64,000 nucleotides of DNA from an uncultured Myxococcales bacterium (GTDB taxonomy: Bacteria; Myxococcota_A; UBA9042; CAIXZC01), in NCBI GenBank assembly GCA_903895725.1, contig CAITUV010000043.1, positions 323,298 to 387,297 of the forward strand. The letters run 5' to 3'. A program made the position numbers and the translations under genes. The notes under the pieces are model-generated. The model worked only from the letters and a program-made list of their open reading frames with translations, did not search any database and was not told the DNA's origin. Position 1 is the first letter of the stretch, and each line of letters opens with the position of its first letter. Positions 15,557 through 24,735 of this stretch are shown piece by piece.

Positions 15557-16909
15557 ATGAGAACGCTTTCGTGCTGGTTGGCGGCAGTGGCTCTGTGTAT
15601 GTCCTGTTCGGGCGGGACGGACGGCGGGGACTCGGCTGCCCCGCCGGACGGGGACACCGTGGCGGGGGACGCTGCTGCTGCCGACGTCGACGCAGGTGCC
15701 GGAGACTCGATGGGCACCGGGGACCTTCCCGATCCGGACGCTGCCGGCGATTCTGCCGGCACGGAAGATCTGCCGCCTCGGGAGGTGGACGAGACGCCGG
15801 GCTGCGTGGGGGATTTCTGTGCGGCCGGCCCGGATTCGGCCCCCGACCCGTCGACGTGGGGACCGTTCCCGGTCGGGGTCACCACCATGTCCGTCGACCT
15901 GTTCGACCACCAGGGCGAGCCGCGCACGGTGCGGGTCGAGATCTGGTATCCCGCGGTGGAAGAGGCCCGGAACGGACCATTCGAAACCATCGACATCTAC
16001 GAGGATTGCCCGGAGAAGGAGAAGCCCTTCTTCGAGAAGTTCCAGGAGATCGTTCCCCCGATCAAGACCCAGGCGGTCCGAGAGGCGCCGGTCCGCAAGT
16101 CGGACGGCCCCTATCCCGTGGTCCTGTTCAGCCACGGAGCGTACGGAGTGCGCTACCAGAGCGTGTTCTTCACGATTCCGCTGGCCTCGCACGGGTACGT
16201 CGTGGCATCCATCGATCACACCGGCAACACGCTGTACGACATCATTGCTTACGGCTACGACATGGACACGGTGCTCCTCTCCTCGCTTGACCGGCCCTAT
16301 GATGCCGTGGTGTCGCTGACGGCGGTCATGGTCCGCAACGAGACGCCGGGGGATCTCCTCTACCAGTCCATGAATACGGACCAGGTGGGGATGAGCGGAC
16401 ACTCCTTCGGTGGATTCCTCACGCTGCTCATGGCGTCGCTCGATCCCCGGATCGAGGTGGGGGTCCCCATGGCACCGGCGACGGGCTGGCTCGGGGTCAT
16501 CGGGTATCCGTTGGAGAAGGTGGCCATCCCCATCATGATGATGTGTGGTCTGGCCGACAAGACGCTCACCCCGGAGCAGGAGATGCTGCCTGCCTATCCC
16601 AAGCTCCACCCGCCCAAGGCGTTCCTCAAGTTCCCCACCGCCGGGCACTACACCTTCTCCGATATCTGCCAGCTCGACCTTCTCAAGCTGGCAAAGGAGG
16701 CCAACTTCGGAGACGCGGAGGATGCGCTGAAAGACGGGTGCGGGGAGGACAACATCCCCGTGGAAATCGCCCACCCGATTATCCGGCAGTTCGGTATTGG
16801 AATCTTCAATTATTACTTGCGGGACAGCCCGGGATCCCTCAAGTACTTTGACAAGGATGCGGCGGCCCTCTTCGCCGAGCACATGGAGTACGAGTTCGAC
16901 TTCGAGTGA
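15557..16909 (+). CDS. PAF-acetylhydrolase-like alpha/beta hydrolase lipoprotein
   Basis: The protein has 450 residues. ATG 15557 follows GGGGAGGGA. The lipobox LCMSC is followed by an Asp/Gly/Ala linker to about residue 75. The hydrolase domain begins with RTVRVEIWYPA, has the oxyanion-side VVLFSHGAYGVRYQS, and carries the nucleophile in MSGHSFGGF (Ser283). This is the pattern of platelet-activating factor acetylhydrolase and related dienelactone-hydrolase-like esterases, which cleave short or oxidised acyl chains. A late His in FPTAGHYTFSDIC probably completes the triad. A paralogue with the same layout lies at 51853-53271. Its substrate cannot be read from the sequence. It should act outside the cytoplasmic membrane. 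Confidence 0.85.
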   Translation: MRTLSCWLAAVALCMSCSGGTDGGDSAAPPDGDTVAGDAAAADVDAGAGDSMGTGDLPDPDAAGDSAGTEDLPPREVDETPGCVGDFCAAGPDSAPDPSTWGPFPVGVTTMSVDLFDHQGEPRTVRVEIWYPAVEEARNGPFETIDIYEDCPEKEKPFFEKFQEIVPPIKTQAVREAPVRKSDGPYPVVLFSHGAYGVRYQSVFFTIPLASHGYVVASIDHTGNTLYDIIAYGYDMDTVLLSSLDRPYDAVVSLTAVMVRNETPGDLLYQSMNTDQVGMSGHSFGGFLTLLMASLDPRIEVGVPMAPATGWLGVIGYPLEKVAIPIMMMCGLADKTLTPEQEMLPAYPKLHPPKAFLKFPTAGHYTFSDICQLDLLKLAKEANFGDAEDALKDGCGEDNIPVEIAHPIIRQFGIGIFNYYLRDSPGSLKYFDKDAAALFAEHMEYEFDFE

Positions 16910-16932
16910 TGGTGCGTCGCACAAACTGATTG

Positions 16933-16961
16933 TTGCAATGCAGCATCTCCTGGTGTAGGGT
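16933..16961 (+). promoter_or_regulatory. Candidate promoter for the SatP-like gene
   Basis: TTGCAA (16933-16938), 17 bases, TAGGGT (16956-16961), about 78 bases before the ATG at 17040. Confidence 0.4.
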
Positions 16962-17039
16962 GGCTCGAGCGCCTGGAGCCGAGGCGGGTACTGCGGCCTC
17001 GGAACGGGCATCTTCGACACTCGAGCAGGAGGAGCTGCC

Positions 17040-17654
17040 ATGTCCACCCAGAATCCCCAGGTTGCCACCGGACCGTTTGCCGAGCCTACGCCGCTGGGTC
17101 TCATCGGCCTTGCCGTCGGATGCGCTGCGCTCACACCGATTGCGTTCGGCATGCCGCTGACTCCGTCGGGGCTGGAGACCGCCGCCATGTTCTGCCTGCT
17201 GTTTGGCGGGGGATGCCAGTTCCTGGCCGGGATGATGTGCTTTGCGAACCGGAACCTGCACGGCGGCACCCTTCTGACCGCATTTTCGCTCAACTGGGTC
17301 ATGAACTGGTGGGCCTTGAAGCAGATCGCAGCGGGCGTAATTCCGGACCACGGGATCGTGCTTGCGGTCGACGTGCTGTTCCTGGTCGTGTTCGTGATGA
17401 TGATGTGGGTGTTCGGGTTCTTCAGCAAGCTGCTGTTCTTCCTGCTTCTCGACATCGTGCTGCTGTTCGTGTTCAGGATTGCCAACGCGGTACTGCAGAC
17501 GCAGATGTTCGCCCTTCCCGTGGCCGTCTGCACGGTCGGCCTGGCGCTGCTGGCCCTCTGGATCGCATTCGGGATGCTGGCCAACCCGGTGGCGGGCAGG
17601 GCGGTCTTCCCGTTCCCTGGGCCGATGTACTCACCGCGGGCTCCCAAGAGCTGA
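17040..17654 (+). CDS. GPR1/FUN34/YaaH family acetate transporter
   Basis: The 204-residue inner-membrane protein has six hydrophobic segments. The N-terminal EPTPLGLIGLAV matches the family signature NP[AV]P[LF]GLxG except for Glu in the first position. E. coli SatP, a succinate/acetate:proton symporter of this family, has 188 residues, so the length fits. CQFLAGMMCFANRN lies in the second helical region, where the family has the conserved Q..G....R.N. The start ATG 17040 is preceded by AGGAGGAG. It is a single gene between a hydrolase and a converging lipoprotein gene. Acetate or short-chain acid uptake is the best reading. Confidence 0.85.
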   Translation: MSTQNPQVATGPFAEPTPLGLIGLAVGCAALTPIAFGMPLTPSGLETAAMFCLLFGGGCQFLAGMMCFANRNLHGGTLLTAFSLNWVMNWWALKQIAAGVIPDHGIVLAVDVLFLVVFVMMMWVFGFFSKLLFFLLLDIVLLFVFRIANAVLQTQMFALPVAVCTVGLALLALWIAFGMLANPVAGRAVFPFPGPMYSPRAPKS

Positions 17655-17681
17655 GGGTTGCAGGGCCGGCGCTCCGCCGTT

Positions 17682-19772
17682 CTAGAACTCCACGACGGGA
17701 TGCGTGTTGGTTGCCCGGGCGAGGGCGATGGCATCCTCTTTGGAACCATGGAACACGCGGAACTCCCAGGAATCACCGGCCACGGGATCGGCCGTTTCGT
17801 CCACGAACTGGATGAGGGGCTCTCCGGTGTTCGGAATGCGGGCCGCGACGTGGACCTTGCCGCATACCTTGACGACCCACCAGTCGTTGCCCAGTCCGAT
17901 GAGGCCGTTGGAAAGCGGCAGGTAAACCTCGGGGAGCTGGAACGTGAAGTCCTTCATCTCGTGGCGAACCACTTCGTCCTCGGCCAGGGCCGGCGTGTAG
18001 ATGAACGCCTCCTCGTAGCGGGGGAAGGAGAGAGTGACTTTGCATGCGGCCGCGTCCTTGCCAGACGGATCGGACGACGGACCGAACTTCAGACGGAGGG
18101 TGAAGAGCTCCGGCCCTCCGAACCACTCGGTCGAAGCCTCGCGACTCGGGGCATCCAGCAGGGCCTCGATCGGTGCCTCGGCCGGCAACGGCTCCGGGGG
18201 TTGCTCGATGGCATCGACTGGAGTTGTCGTCCCTGCTTCGAGGTCGACTCGGGCATGCTTCGAACCGAGGGCAGCGAGCAGCTCGTCCCGCAGCAGCGCA
18301 ACGGCATCGTCCACGGCGCTTGTGTGGATGACGCCGTAGAAGTACTCGCCCATCCAGGGAGTGATTCCGGTCACGTCGGACACTTCGGCCAGCAGCATGT
18401 GGCGCCAGGCATCGTCCAGCGTGATGGCGGTTCCCACGGGGAGGACTCCGGCCTTGTCCGCTGCCTCGGACAGGAGCGTGACCGCATGCAGTGCAGTTCT
18501 GGACCGATAGTGCCAGGTCCTGATCGTGTTGTCCCGCTCGTTGGCCGCTCCGGTGACGACGCTCCTGCCGCCCAGCCATCGGTGGACGCTATTGGTATCC
18601 TTGGGCTGCCAGGTTCCGTCCAGCACGGGGGGAAGCGGCTGCGCCTCGATCCCCATCGCCTTGAGGTGCGCCACGTAGTTGGAAATGCCGGATATCTCGT
18701 ATCCGTCTGCGGCCAACTTCTCGAGCTTGACCCGGTAGTCGTTCATGTTCTTGGCCCCCTCCTCATCGGTGTAGAACGGGGCCAGGTACGGAGACGGCGG
18801 GTAGGCCAGCAGGTCGCCGTCATCGAAGAACGTCCATGTCACGTGAAGACCCCCATCCGGCAGCGGGGCGGGCGGCGGCAGCTGCTCGAGATCGATGCCG
18901 TCCGGGCCAATGATGACATCCACTCCCCGATCCGAGTAAAGGAGCTCGCGAGGCTCCTGCCAATGGTAGTACTTGAACAGGTTCACCGGGAAGACGGAGA
19001 TCCCGTACCCGCTGTCCTTCATGTAACGATGCTTGCCCTCGCCGGCCTGTCCCTCCTGATTGAAGACCACCCCGGACAGCGGGACGCATGCCTCCTGGAA
19101 AAGCTTGCGGGTCCAGTCCGTGGACAGCTGGAGGTCGTGGCGGGGGAATGCCTCGAAGAACTGGTCGGAGTAATGTAGGCTGACCATTTCGATGGCGCCG
19201 GTCTGCGCTGCCTGTTGCATCTTCTCGAGCAGGTCGGGGTGGCGTGCCTTCACGACGTCCACAAGCAATCCCTGGAATTCGAAGGTGCCGGTCCAGCCCG
19301 GGTGCCCGAGGTAGAGGTCGAGCACCGGCTCGAACACCTTGCGCACGTACCAGTCGTGAAGCGCATCGTCGCTCCACCCCAGGCACGGCTCTCCGCACAT
19401 GGAGAGCGTGCCGCCGTCCGGCGTGTCGGCATCGAGCCCGCCCACGACGTACTGGATGTTGAAGTGGAACATGCTGAGCGCGAACTTGCGCTGCGCCGGG
19501 TCCACCTCCGGCTTGGGGACGCATCCCCACTCGCAGCAGCCAGGTTCCGGCACATCCGGCCCCGGAGCGTCCGGAAGGAGGTCCGCATGTGTCGAATCCG
19601 GGCCAGCGGCGTCGCCTGGCTGGAGATCGGATAAGACATCTGGAACGGAAGGAGCGTCCTCTCCCACGCGGTCCACGGGGGCGTCGACTGAGTCCTTTCC
19701 TCCGTTGCCCCCGCAGGAGGCGATCAGGAGGCACGCGGCCAGAAACGTCGGGACAGAAGCGTGGGAGCGCAT
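17682..19772 (-). CDS. Lipoprotein with possible GH57/GH38-type catalytic domain
   Basis: The protein has 696 residues, starting at ATG 19772 after GAGGTGA. The lipobox is LLIASC. An Asp/Pro linker runs to about residue 75. The region about 90-330 has the sequence rhythm of GH57/GH38 or deacetylase-like barrels: RKFALSMFHFNIQYV at the start, then PDLLEKMQQAAQTGAIEMVSL, HDLQLSTDWTRKLFQ, and VVFNQEGQAGEGKHRYM with acidic residues at a likely active-site strand. Helical and beta-rich domains follow. In GH57/38 enzymes a retaining mechanism cleaves alpha-glucosidic or alpha-mannosidic bonds. I have not located both catalytic acids, so the family call is tentative. It is divergent from the MFS gene. 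Confidence 0.55.
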   Translation of the reverse strand: MRSHASVPTFLAACLLIASCGGNGGKDSVDAPVDRVGEDAPSVPDVLSDLQPGDAAGPDSTHADLLPDAPGPDVPEPGCCEWGCVPKPEVDPAQRKFALSMFHFNIQYVVGGLDADTPDGGTLSMCGEPCLGWSDDALHDWYVRKVFEPVLDLYLGHPGWTGTFEFQGLLVDVVKARHPDLLEKMQQAAQTGAIEMVSLHYSDQFFEAFPRHDLQLSTDWTRKLFQEACVPLSGVVFNQEGQAGEGKHRYMKDSGYGISVFPVNLFKYYHWQEPRELLYSDRGVDVIIGPDGIDLEQLPPPAPLPDGGLHVTWTFFDDGDLLAYPPSPYLAPFYTDEEGAKNMNDYRVKLEKLAADGYEISGISNYVAHLKAMGIEAQPLPPVLDGTWQPKDTNSVHRWLGGRSVVTGAANERDNTIRTWHYRSRTALHAVTLLSEAADKAGVLPVGTAITLDDAWRHMLLAEVSDVTGITPWMGEYFYGVIHTSAVDDAVALLRDELLAALGSKHARVDLEAGTTTPVDAIEQPPEPLPAEAPIEALLDAPSREASTEWFGGPELFTLRLKFGPSSDPSGKDAAACKVTLSFPRYEEAFIYTPALAEDEVVRHEMKDFTFQLPEVYLPLSNGLIGLGNDWWVVKVCGKVHVAARIPNTGEPLIQFVDETADPVAGDSWEFRVFHGSKEDAIALARATNTHPVVEF

Positions 19773-19838
19773 GAAATCACCTCGTATCGCGGCGCATTCT
19801 AGCAAACCCGGGGGCGTTCGACTATCCTCGCCGAAGGA

Positions 19839-21101
19839 ATGGGCGTGGAGGTGCGTTTGGATCACAGGGAACCATGGTGGCGCAGCGGGATGGCGGGCAT
19901 GCCCCGCACCGTCGTAGCCCTCGGGCTTGTGAGCCTCTTCACCGACATGTCGAGCGAGATGATCTACCCGTTGCTCCCGCTGTTTCTGTCCTCGGTACTG
20001 GGGGCCGGAGCGCTGTCTCTCGGGATCATCGAGGGGGTGGCGGAGTCCACCGCTGCGCTGCTCAAGGCGGCCTCGGGCTGGTGGTCGGACAAGGTCCGGC
20101 GGCGAAAGCCGCTCGTGCTGGCGGGGTACTCGATTTCCGGTGCCGTCCGGCCGCTGATCGGGCTGGCCGGGGCCTGGCCGGTGGTGTTGGCGCTGCGTTT
20201 TGGGGACCGGGTCGGCAAGGGGTTGCGATCGGCCCCGCGTGATGCGCTGATCGCGGGGGCAACCGACGCCTCGATTCGCGGCAAGGCCTACGGTTTCCAC
20301 CGCGCCATGGACCACGCAGGTGCCGTGCTGGGACCGCTCATCGCGATGGCGCTGCTGCGGCTGGGCGGTCTGTCGCTACAGGAGGTATTCCTGGTGGCTG
20401 CAGTGCCTGCCGTGATCGTGGTGGGGCTCATTGTTGGTGGAGTGAAGGAACCTGCTCCGGCAGCCAGCCCGAGCCAATCGTGTTCGAGGGGGGAGGGGGC
20501 GTCGGATTCGCCGGTTTCAGCCCCCGGCACGGTCCCGGCTGGACTGGCAGCGCTGGGGCCGGGATACCGCAACCTTCTGCTGGCCGTGCTCCTGTTCACG
20601 CTGGGCAATTCGACCGATGCGTTCCTGCTCCTGCGGCTGTCCGAGCTTGGGGTAGGGGCCGGGGAGGTGGCATTCCTGTGGGCCGTGCACAGCCTCATCC
20701 GGATGGGGGCAGCGTGGTTCGGGGGGAATCTCGGGGATCGGTTCGGCCACCGGAACATGATTCTTGCCGGATGGATCTTCTACGCACTCATCTATTTTGC
20801 GTTCGCCCTGGTCGACCACCCGTCGGCCGCCATCGCGGTGTTCCTGGCCTACGGAGTGTACTTCGGCTTCACGGAGCCGACCGAGAAGGCGCTGGTGTCA
20901 AGCATGGTGCCCAAGAGGCTTCTCGGAACGGCCTTCGGGTTCTATCACGGCGCCATCGGGCTTGCCGCGTTGCCCGCCAGCCTGCTGTTCGGTGCCGTGT
21001 GGAAGCTGGTCAGCGTGGAAGCTGCGTTCGGGCTGGGGGCCTTGCTGGCCCTGTGCGCTGCGGTTCTGCTGCTGCGCGTCCGACCGGAATCGGGCAGCTA
21101 G
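19839..21101 (+). CDS. Major facilitator superfamily transporter
   Basis: The protein has up to 420 residues with about 12 hydrophobic helices. The first loop motif appears as SGWWSDKVRRRKPLVL (the MFS G-x-x-x-D-R-x-G-R-R region), and repeated halves start VVALGLVSLFTDMSSEM and LLLAVLLFTLGNSTDAF. The SSEMIYPLLPLFL opening is typical of an MFS subgroup related to drug or sugar exporters without assigned substrate. The start is uncertain: ATG 19839 has AAGGA directly against it, and ATGs at 19890 or 19899 (MAGMPRT) are equally credible. The downstream lipoprotein gene begins 98 bases later. Confidence 0.85.
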   Translation: MGVEVRLDHREPWWRSGMAGMPRTVVALGLVSLFTDMSSEMIYPLLPLFLSSVLGAGALSLGIIEGVAESTAALLKAASGWWSDKVRRRKPLVLAGYSISGAVRPLIGLAGAWPVVLALRFGDRVGKGLRSAPRDALIAGATDASIRGKAYGFHRAMDHAGAVLGPLIAMALLRLGGLSLQEVFLVAAVPAVIVVGLIVGGVKEPAPAASPSQSCSRGEGASDSPVSAPGTVPAGLAALGPGYRNLLLAVLLFTLGNSTDAFLLLRLSELGVGAGEVAFLWAVHSLIRMGAAWFGGNLGDRFGHRNMILAGWIFYALIYFAFALVDHPSAAIAVFLAYGVYFGFTEPTEKALVSSMVPKRLLGTAFGFYHGAIGLAALPASLLFGAVWKLVSVEAAFGLGALLALCAAVLLLRVRPESGS

Positions 21102-21199
21102 CGGCGGTTCCACCAAGCTTGTCCTTTCACGCGGAGATCAATTCTGGCATGATGCGCTTGCCTGCGCTGGTGCGGGCAGCACCCCGGGGAGGGACTCTC

Positions 21200-22897
21200 A
21201 TGCTTCGCCATTGTCTGGCTTTGGCGCTTCTGGTCGTTGCCCTTGCGGGTTGCGGTGGGGGAGGTGACAAGGACTCGGGCCTGCCGGATGCCCAGGCGGA
21301 CGTGCGGGCCGAAGAGGCCTGTTGCCCGGACGCCCCCGTGCCGTCTGAGACGACCGAGGCCGGTGGCGGAGACGTCGGGGGCGGAGAGATCCTCGCTGAC
21401 GGGCTGGCCCCGGACGCTGCCGACGCCGACGTGCCCGAGCCGTTCCCGCCGCGGGAGCTTCCGTTCGAGTACACCCGCCCCATGAAGGGCGACCCCATCC
21501 CGGAGGACGAGACCGCGGGGTTCACCAAGGCCGTTACGGGGATGTGGAAGAAGGTGGGGTACTTCCGCTGGCTCCTGCGAACCAGCACGGGGGTCGACCC
21601 CTCGACCGGCAAGGACGACTACCTCGCCTGGCACAACGACGTCCTTGCGGTCAAGGCCGGCGATACGGTGACCTTCAAGGAGACCGGCGGCGAGCACAAC
21701 ATGTGGATCCCCAGCTCCAAGATTCTGAGTCAGGCTATCAACGGCTGCATCCTGACTGCGGACTGGGACACTTGCAAGGTGGCAGAGCAGTACTGCAAGG
21801 GGCTCACGGCCTCGGTCAAAGGCTTCGTCTGGGACGAGAACGATCCTGCCCCCTATCTCATGGCCCGCGCCATCTTCCCCATGGATCATTCCTTCACCCT
21901 GGACGAGGTGACCTGGAAGGACGACGGCCGCAAGAAGGTCGTCGAGTTCAGCGGAATGTACCACATCGAGGACGGCTGGAACGCCCACACGTTCGCCTGG
22001 CCGCACAACCCCACCTGGGGAAGCATCTGGATCACCAACATGCGCAGCAAGGATGACGTGTGCGCCATCGTCCGCACCACGGCATTCCTTCCCTATGCCG
22101 TCGCGGATGCCCCCTATGACTGGGTGAAGGACGCCTGCCAGGAAACCCTGGACACCATGAAGGGGTTCAACAAGGACATCGTCGATTCCGGGTATTACAT
22201 CCGCACCAAAGGCCCCGACGGCGTGGCGTTCAAGATTCCCGATCAGGACCTCGGCAACTATGTGTGGTACTCCGAGCTGGACCCGCTCAGCGAGTGCACG
22301 AACCGTCTGGCCAGCGACCTCATCGCGTATGGCGAGCCCAAGACCAACGACTGCGGCTCCGGGTTCGGGAGCGTGTACGACATGGTGGCTCCGGGCGGGC
22401 ACTACTACAACTACCCCATCATCTGGAACTACCACATGGCTGCGCTCGGCAATGCGCTGGTGTACGGGCATGACGGCATCGCTCTCAACCTGTTGAAGGG
22501 GATGACCGAGCGGCTCGACACGTACCTGGACCCGAACGGCGAGGAGCCTGGGGCCAAGGACGGGAACTGGAAGCGCGACATGGCAACGCTGCTCGTCCAG
22601 GCCGCTGCGTTCGGGTTCCCCCTGAACTGGGACGAGGCGCGGCTCGTGCAGAAACACTGGACCCAGGCCGTCGCCGAGTTCGAGGGCTGGCCGAACTGGG
22701 ATCTGTGGGCCGAGACCGTCGCCGGTGGGGAATACGGCTCCGGCTCCGGCTTCCGCCCCGCGGAGACAGCGGAGGGGATACAGGTGGAGGCCATGGCCAT
22801 GTTCCTCGAGTACTGCAATTCCCCATTCAAGAACCCGAGCAGCGCGAAGTTCGTGGACTGTGCGGCAGTCGCCGACGTCGCCTCCTGGGGCAAGTAG
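21200..22897 (+). CDS. Predicted lipoprotein of unknown function
   Basis: The protein has 565 residues, ATG 21200 preceded by GGGGAGGGA. The lipobox VALAGC is followed by an Asp/Ala/Pro linker to about residue 90. The mature part is rich in Trp, Tyr and His and has scattered paired Cys. Features are HNDVLAVKAGDTVTFKETGGEHNMW, which is reminiscent of a cupredoxin-like or beta-sandwich opening, and a helical C-terminal half with repeated GHYYNYP and GNALVYGHDGIALNL segments that could be an (alpha/alpha) toroid. I do not recognise the family. lepA starts 32 bases downstream, so the message may be shared. Confidence 0.65.
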   Translation: MLRHCLALALLVVALAGCGGGGDKDSGLPDAQADVRAEEACCPDAPVPSETTEAGGGDVGGGEILADGLAPDAADADVPEPFPPRELPFEYTRPMKGDPIPEDETAGFTKAVTGMWKKVGYFRWLLRTSTGVDPSTGKDDYLAWHNDVLAVKAGDTVTFKETGGEHNMWIPSSKILSQAINGCILTADWDTCKVAEQYCKGLTASVKGFVWDENDPAPYLMARAIFPMDHSFTLDEVTWKDDGRKKVVEFSGMYHIEDGWNAHTFAWPHNPTWGSIWITNMRSKDDVCAIVRTTAFLPYAVADAPYDWVKDACQETLDTMKGFNKDIVDSGYYIRTKGPDGVAFKIPDQDLGNYVWYSELDPLSECTNRLASDLIAYGEPKTNDCGSGFGSVYDMVAPGGHYYNYPIIWNYHMAALGNALVYGHDGIALNLLKGMTERLDTYLDPNGEEPGAKDGNWKRDMATLLVQAAAFGFPLNWDEARLVQKHWTQAVAEFEGWPNWDLWAETVAGGEYGSGSGFRPAETAEGIQVEAMAMFLEYCNSPFKNPSSAKFVDCAAVADVASWGK

Positions 22898-22929
22898 GAA
22901 AAGCAAACCCCACTGACGAGAGGACACAC

Positions 22930-24726
22930 TTGGAGCGGATTCGGAACTTCAGCATCATTGCGCACATCGACCACGGAAAGACGTCGCTTTCGGACTGCAT
23001 CCTGCGTCGGACCGGGGCCATTCCTCCCCGGGAGACCCGGGCCTTGCTGCTCGATTCGATGGACTTGGAACGGGAACGAGGGATCACCATCAAGTCCTCG
23101 GCCGTGACCATGGACCACGTCGGGCCCGACGGAGAGAAGTACCTCCTCAACCTCATCGATACTCCGGGGCACGTGGACTTTTCCTACGAGGTCTCCCGCG
23201 CACTGGCCGGCTGCGAAGGGGCCGTGCTGGTCATCGACGCGAGCCAGGGTGTGCAGGCACAGACCCTCGCCAACATGTACAAGGCCATGGAGCTCGACCT
23301 CGAGATCATTCCGGTGGTCAACAAGATCGACCTGCCCAACCTGGACATCGACCGGGTGTTGCGTCAGATCAAGGAAGAGCTCGGCCTCGACCCGGCAGGG
23401 GCCATTCTCTGCAGTGCCAAGACCGGTGCCGGCATCGACCAGGTGCTCGATGCCATCGTGACCCGGGTTCCGCCGCCTCGAGGCCGGGTGGAAAACCCGC
23501 TCAAGGCCCTGATCTTCGACTCGCACTATGACCCGTACCGGGGGGCCATCGTCTATGTCCGCGTGGTCGAAGGGTCGGTTCGAGCCGGGGACCGGCTCCG
23601 GGTCATGTCCACGGGGAGGACCGCTCTGGTCGAAGAGGTCGGGCATTTCCGCCTGAAGAACAGGCCCATGGCCAGAATCTCCGCCGGAGAGGTCGGCTAC
23701 ATCATCTCGGGAATCAAGGCCGTCGGCGAGACGCCCATCGGCGATACGATCACCAGTGATGAGCAGCCGGCGGACGGCCCCCTTCCGGGCTTTGTGGAGG
23801 CGAAGCCGGTGGTGTTCTCGTCGGTGTATCCGGTCAACACCGATGACTTCGAGGAGCTGTCCGACGCGCTGGCCAAGCTCGCTCTCAACGATGCCTCGCT
23901 CCACTACCAGAAGGAGTCGTCATCCGCGCTCGGGACTGGGTATCGCGTGGGCTTTCTCGGTCTGCTTCATGCCGAGATCACGCAGGAACGGCTGGAGCGG
24001 GAGTACAATCTCTCTCTCTTCGTGACCGCTCCATCGGTGCAGTACCGGATTACGATGAAGGGCGGGGAGGTCCGGCTCATCGACAACCCGGCGCACTATC
24101 CGGACCCCGGAGAGATTGCAGGGGCCGAAGAGCTGTACATCAAGGCATCCATGATCATGCCCGACGAGTATCTCGGGGCCGTGATGAAGCTGTGCATGGA
24201 CCGCCGTGGAACCAACCTGCGGCACAGCTACGTCAGCCCGGGGCGCGTCGACCTCATGGTGGAGATTCCACTGGCGGAGGTGATCTTCGACTTCTACGAT
24301 TGCCTCAAGTCGCTGACACGAGGCTACGGCTCATTCGACTACGAGATTCTCGAGTTCCGCCCCGGCCAGCTCGTCAAGCTCGACATCAAGGTGAACGGAG
24401 AGGCGGTCGATACCCTGTCGATGCTGCTGCACCGCGACCGGGCCGAAGGGCGTGCGCGTGCCATCTGCCTCAAGCTGAAGGAGGAGATCCCCCGCCACCA
24501 GTTCCGCATCGCCATCCAGGGGGCCATCGGCGGCAAGATCATCGCCCGGGAGACCGTCTCCGCAGTCCGCAAGGACGTGACCGCCAAGTGCTACGGCGGC
24601 GACATCACCCGAAAGCGCAAGCTCCTCGAGAAGCAGAAGGAGGGCAAGAAGCGGATGCGCTCCTTTGGCCAGGTCAACATCCCCCAGAAGGCTTTTTTCG
24701 CGGTTTTGAGACGACATGAGGAGTAG
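22930..24726 (+). CDS. lepA: Elongation factor 4 (LepA) GTPase, TTG start
   Basis: The protein has 598 residues; E. coli LepA has 599. It is a ribosome-bound GTPase that promotes back-translocation or assists subunit biogenesis. GTPase motifs are AHIDHGKTS (G1), a G2 threonine in RERGITIK, DTPGHVDF (G3), NKIDLPN (G4) and a SAKTG (G5). The LepA-specific C-terminal domain follows, with RRHEE at the end. I start at TTG 22930 (LERIRNFSIIAHID). GAGAGGA lies six bases upstream, the spacing to the previous stop is 32 bases, and no in-frame ATG or GTG fits between that stop and the G1 motif. hemW follows after 9 bases, suggesting an operon. Confidence 0.97.
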   Translation: MERIRNFSIIAHIDHGKTSLSDCILRRTGAIPPRETRALLLDSMDLERERGITIKSSAVTMDHVGPDGEKYLLNLIDTPGHVDFSYEVSRALAGCEGAVLVIDASQGVQAQTLANMYKAMELDLEIIPVVNKIDLPNLDIDRVLRQIKEELGLDPAGAILCSAKTGAGIDQVLDAIVTRVPPPRGRVENPLKALIFDSHYDPYRGAIVYVRVVEGSVRAGDRLRVMSTGRTALVEEVGHFRLKNRPMARISAGEVGYIISGIKAVGETPIGDTITSDEQPADGPLPGFVEAKPVVFSSVYPVNTDDFEELSDALAKLALNDASLHYQKESSSALGTGYRVGFLGLLHAEITQERLEREYNLSLFVTAPSVQYRITMKGGEVRLIDNPAHYPDPGEIAGAEELYIKASMIMPDEYLGAVMKLCMDRRGTNLRHSYVSPGRVDLMVEIPLAEVIFDFYDCLKSLTRGYGSFDYEILEFRPGQLVKLDIKVNGEAVDTLSMLLHRDRAEGRARAICLKLKEEIPRHQFRIAIQGAIGGKIIARETVSAVRKDVTAKCYGGDITRKRKLLEKQKEGKKRMRSFGQVNIPQKAFFAVLRRHEE

Positions 24727-24735
24727 GCCGATTCG

